This document shows positions 43,512 through 43,709 of a DNA stretch of 43,709 bases, piece after piece. Numbering within the stretch: the stretch's first letter is position 1; every line of letters starts with the position of its first letter. Source of the stretch: Haplomitrium mnioides (lineage: Eukaryota > Marchantiophyta > Haplomitriopsida > Calobryales); assembly GCA_049999725.1 (NCBI GenBank), contig JBNGIS010017942.1, positions 1-43,709 on the forward strand, given 5' to 3'. The notes under the pieces are model-generated. The model saw only the letters and a program-made list of their open reading frames with translations. It was not told where the DNA came from and did not search any database. Made by a program: the position numbers and the translations under genes.

Positions 43512-43709
43512 TAATTGACGCTACTTTGAACTAGGATTAGGTTTCTCAAAACAAGAGTCTTTTTTTTTTCTTATAGGAAAAAAACGTGGTTTTTGAGTTC
43601 AAAAAGGAGAGAAAACGAGGTTTATTTTAAAAAACAAAGCGTTTGTGAGTTTTTTAGCCTTAATTATTAGCTATTTTAACAAGGATGATAGAGCAAGAAT
43701 CAATTTCAT
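43512..43709 (-). repeat. Dispersed repeat R, copy D (inverted, cut by window end)
   Basis: The plus strand starts GACGCTACTTTGAACTAGG, the reverse complement of R's terminal motif. It then follows the T/A-rich pattern of R's last 200 bases and reaches GATAGAGCAAGAATCAATTTCA, matching the TTGATTTTGCATAACAAAAT-type segment of R. The rest lies outside the window. Confidence 0.7.

Overview
The window reads as eukaryotic nuclear DNA, most likely from a land plant, and it is entirely intergenic, repeat-rich sequence. Evidence for this is GT-AG introns inside decayed genes, Ty1/copia elements and a chromodomain-bearing Ty3/gypsy element, a copia primer site complementary to the anticodon arm of plant initiator tRNA-Met, and an A+T-rich background with no operons. 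I recall the DUF7869-type and ParB/DNA-methylase gene families as being frequent in seed-free plants (ferns, lycophytes, mosses), so I lean that way, but the sequence does not fix the species. No intact host gene, tRNA, rRNA or CRISPR array was seen.

Layout. 1-1560: a copy (R-A) of a long AT-rich repeat, here called R. 1775-3414 (minus): decayed ParB + DNA-methyltransferase gene, copy A. About 4040-8038 (plus): decayed gene for a DUF7869-type transposon protein, followed directly by R-B (8039-11454). R-B is interrupted at 9356-11107 by a fragment carrying the C-terminal SAM-binding exon of a second ParB-methyltransferase gene (copy B). 11455-19241: decayed Ty1/copia element (copia-1) with a very long leader. 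19242-20800: R-C. 20868-21079: LTR of another copia family. 21340-22045 (minus): second DUF7869 fragment. 22506-27480: Ty3/gypsy chromovirus. 27541-35024 (minus): copia-2 array (LTR-internal-LTR-internal-LTR) with a 400-N assembly gap, flanked by a 264-bp direct duplication. 35440-38080 (plus): the most complete ParB-methyltransferase pseudogene (copy C). 38675-38875: another copia LTR. 38900-43500: mostly unrecognised sequence with one copia protease fragment. 43512-end: start of an inverted R copy (R-D).

Two results stand out. First, three separately decayed copies of one intron-containing gene join an N-terminal ParB-like nuclease fold to a C-terminal N4/N6-type DNA methyltransferase, an architecture known from prokaryotes and phages. 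Second, R appears to be the 3' terminal region of the DUF7869-encoding element. It carries arrays of a palindrome of the type CTATGCGCGCATAG and ends in GTTCAAAGTAGCG. The same palindromes and a similar end motif accompany the methyltransferase gene, so both genes may belong to one DNA-transposon lineage. That link is inference. Every gene here is broken by stops or frameshifts.
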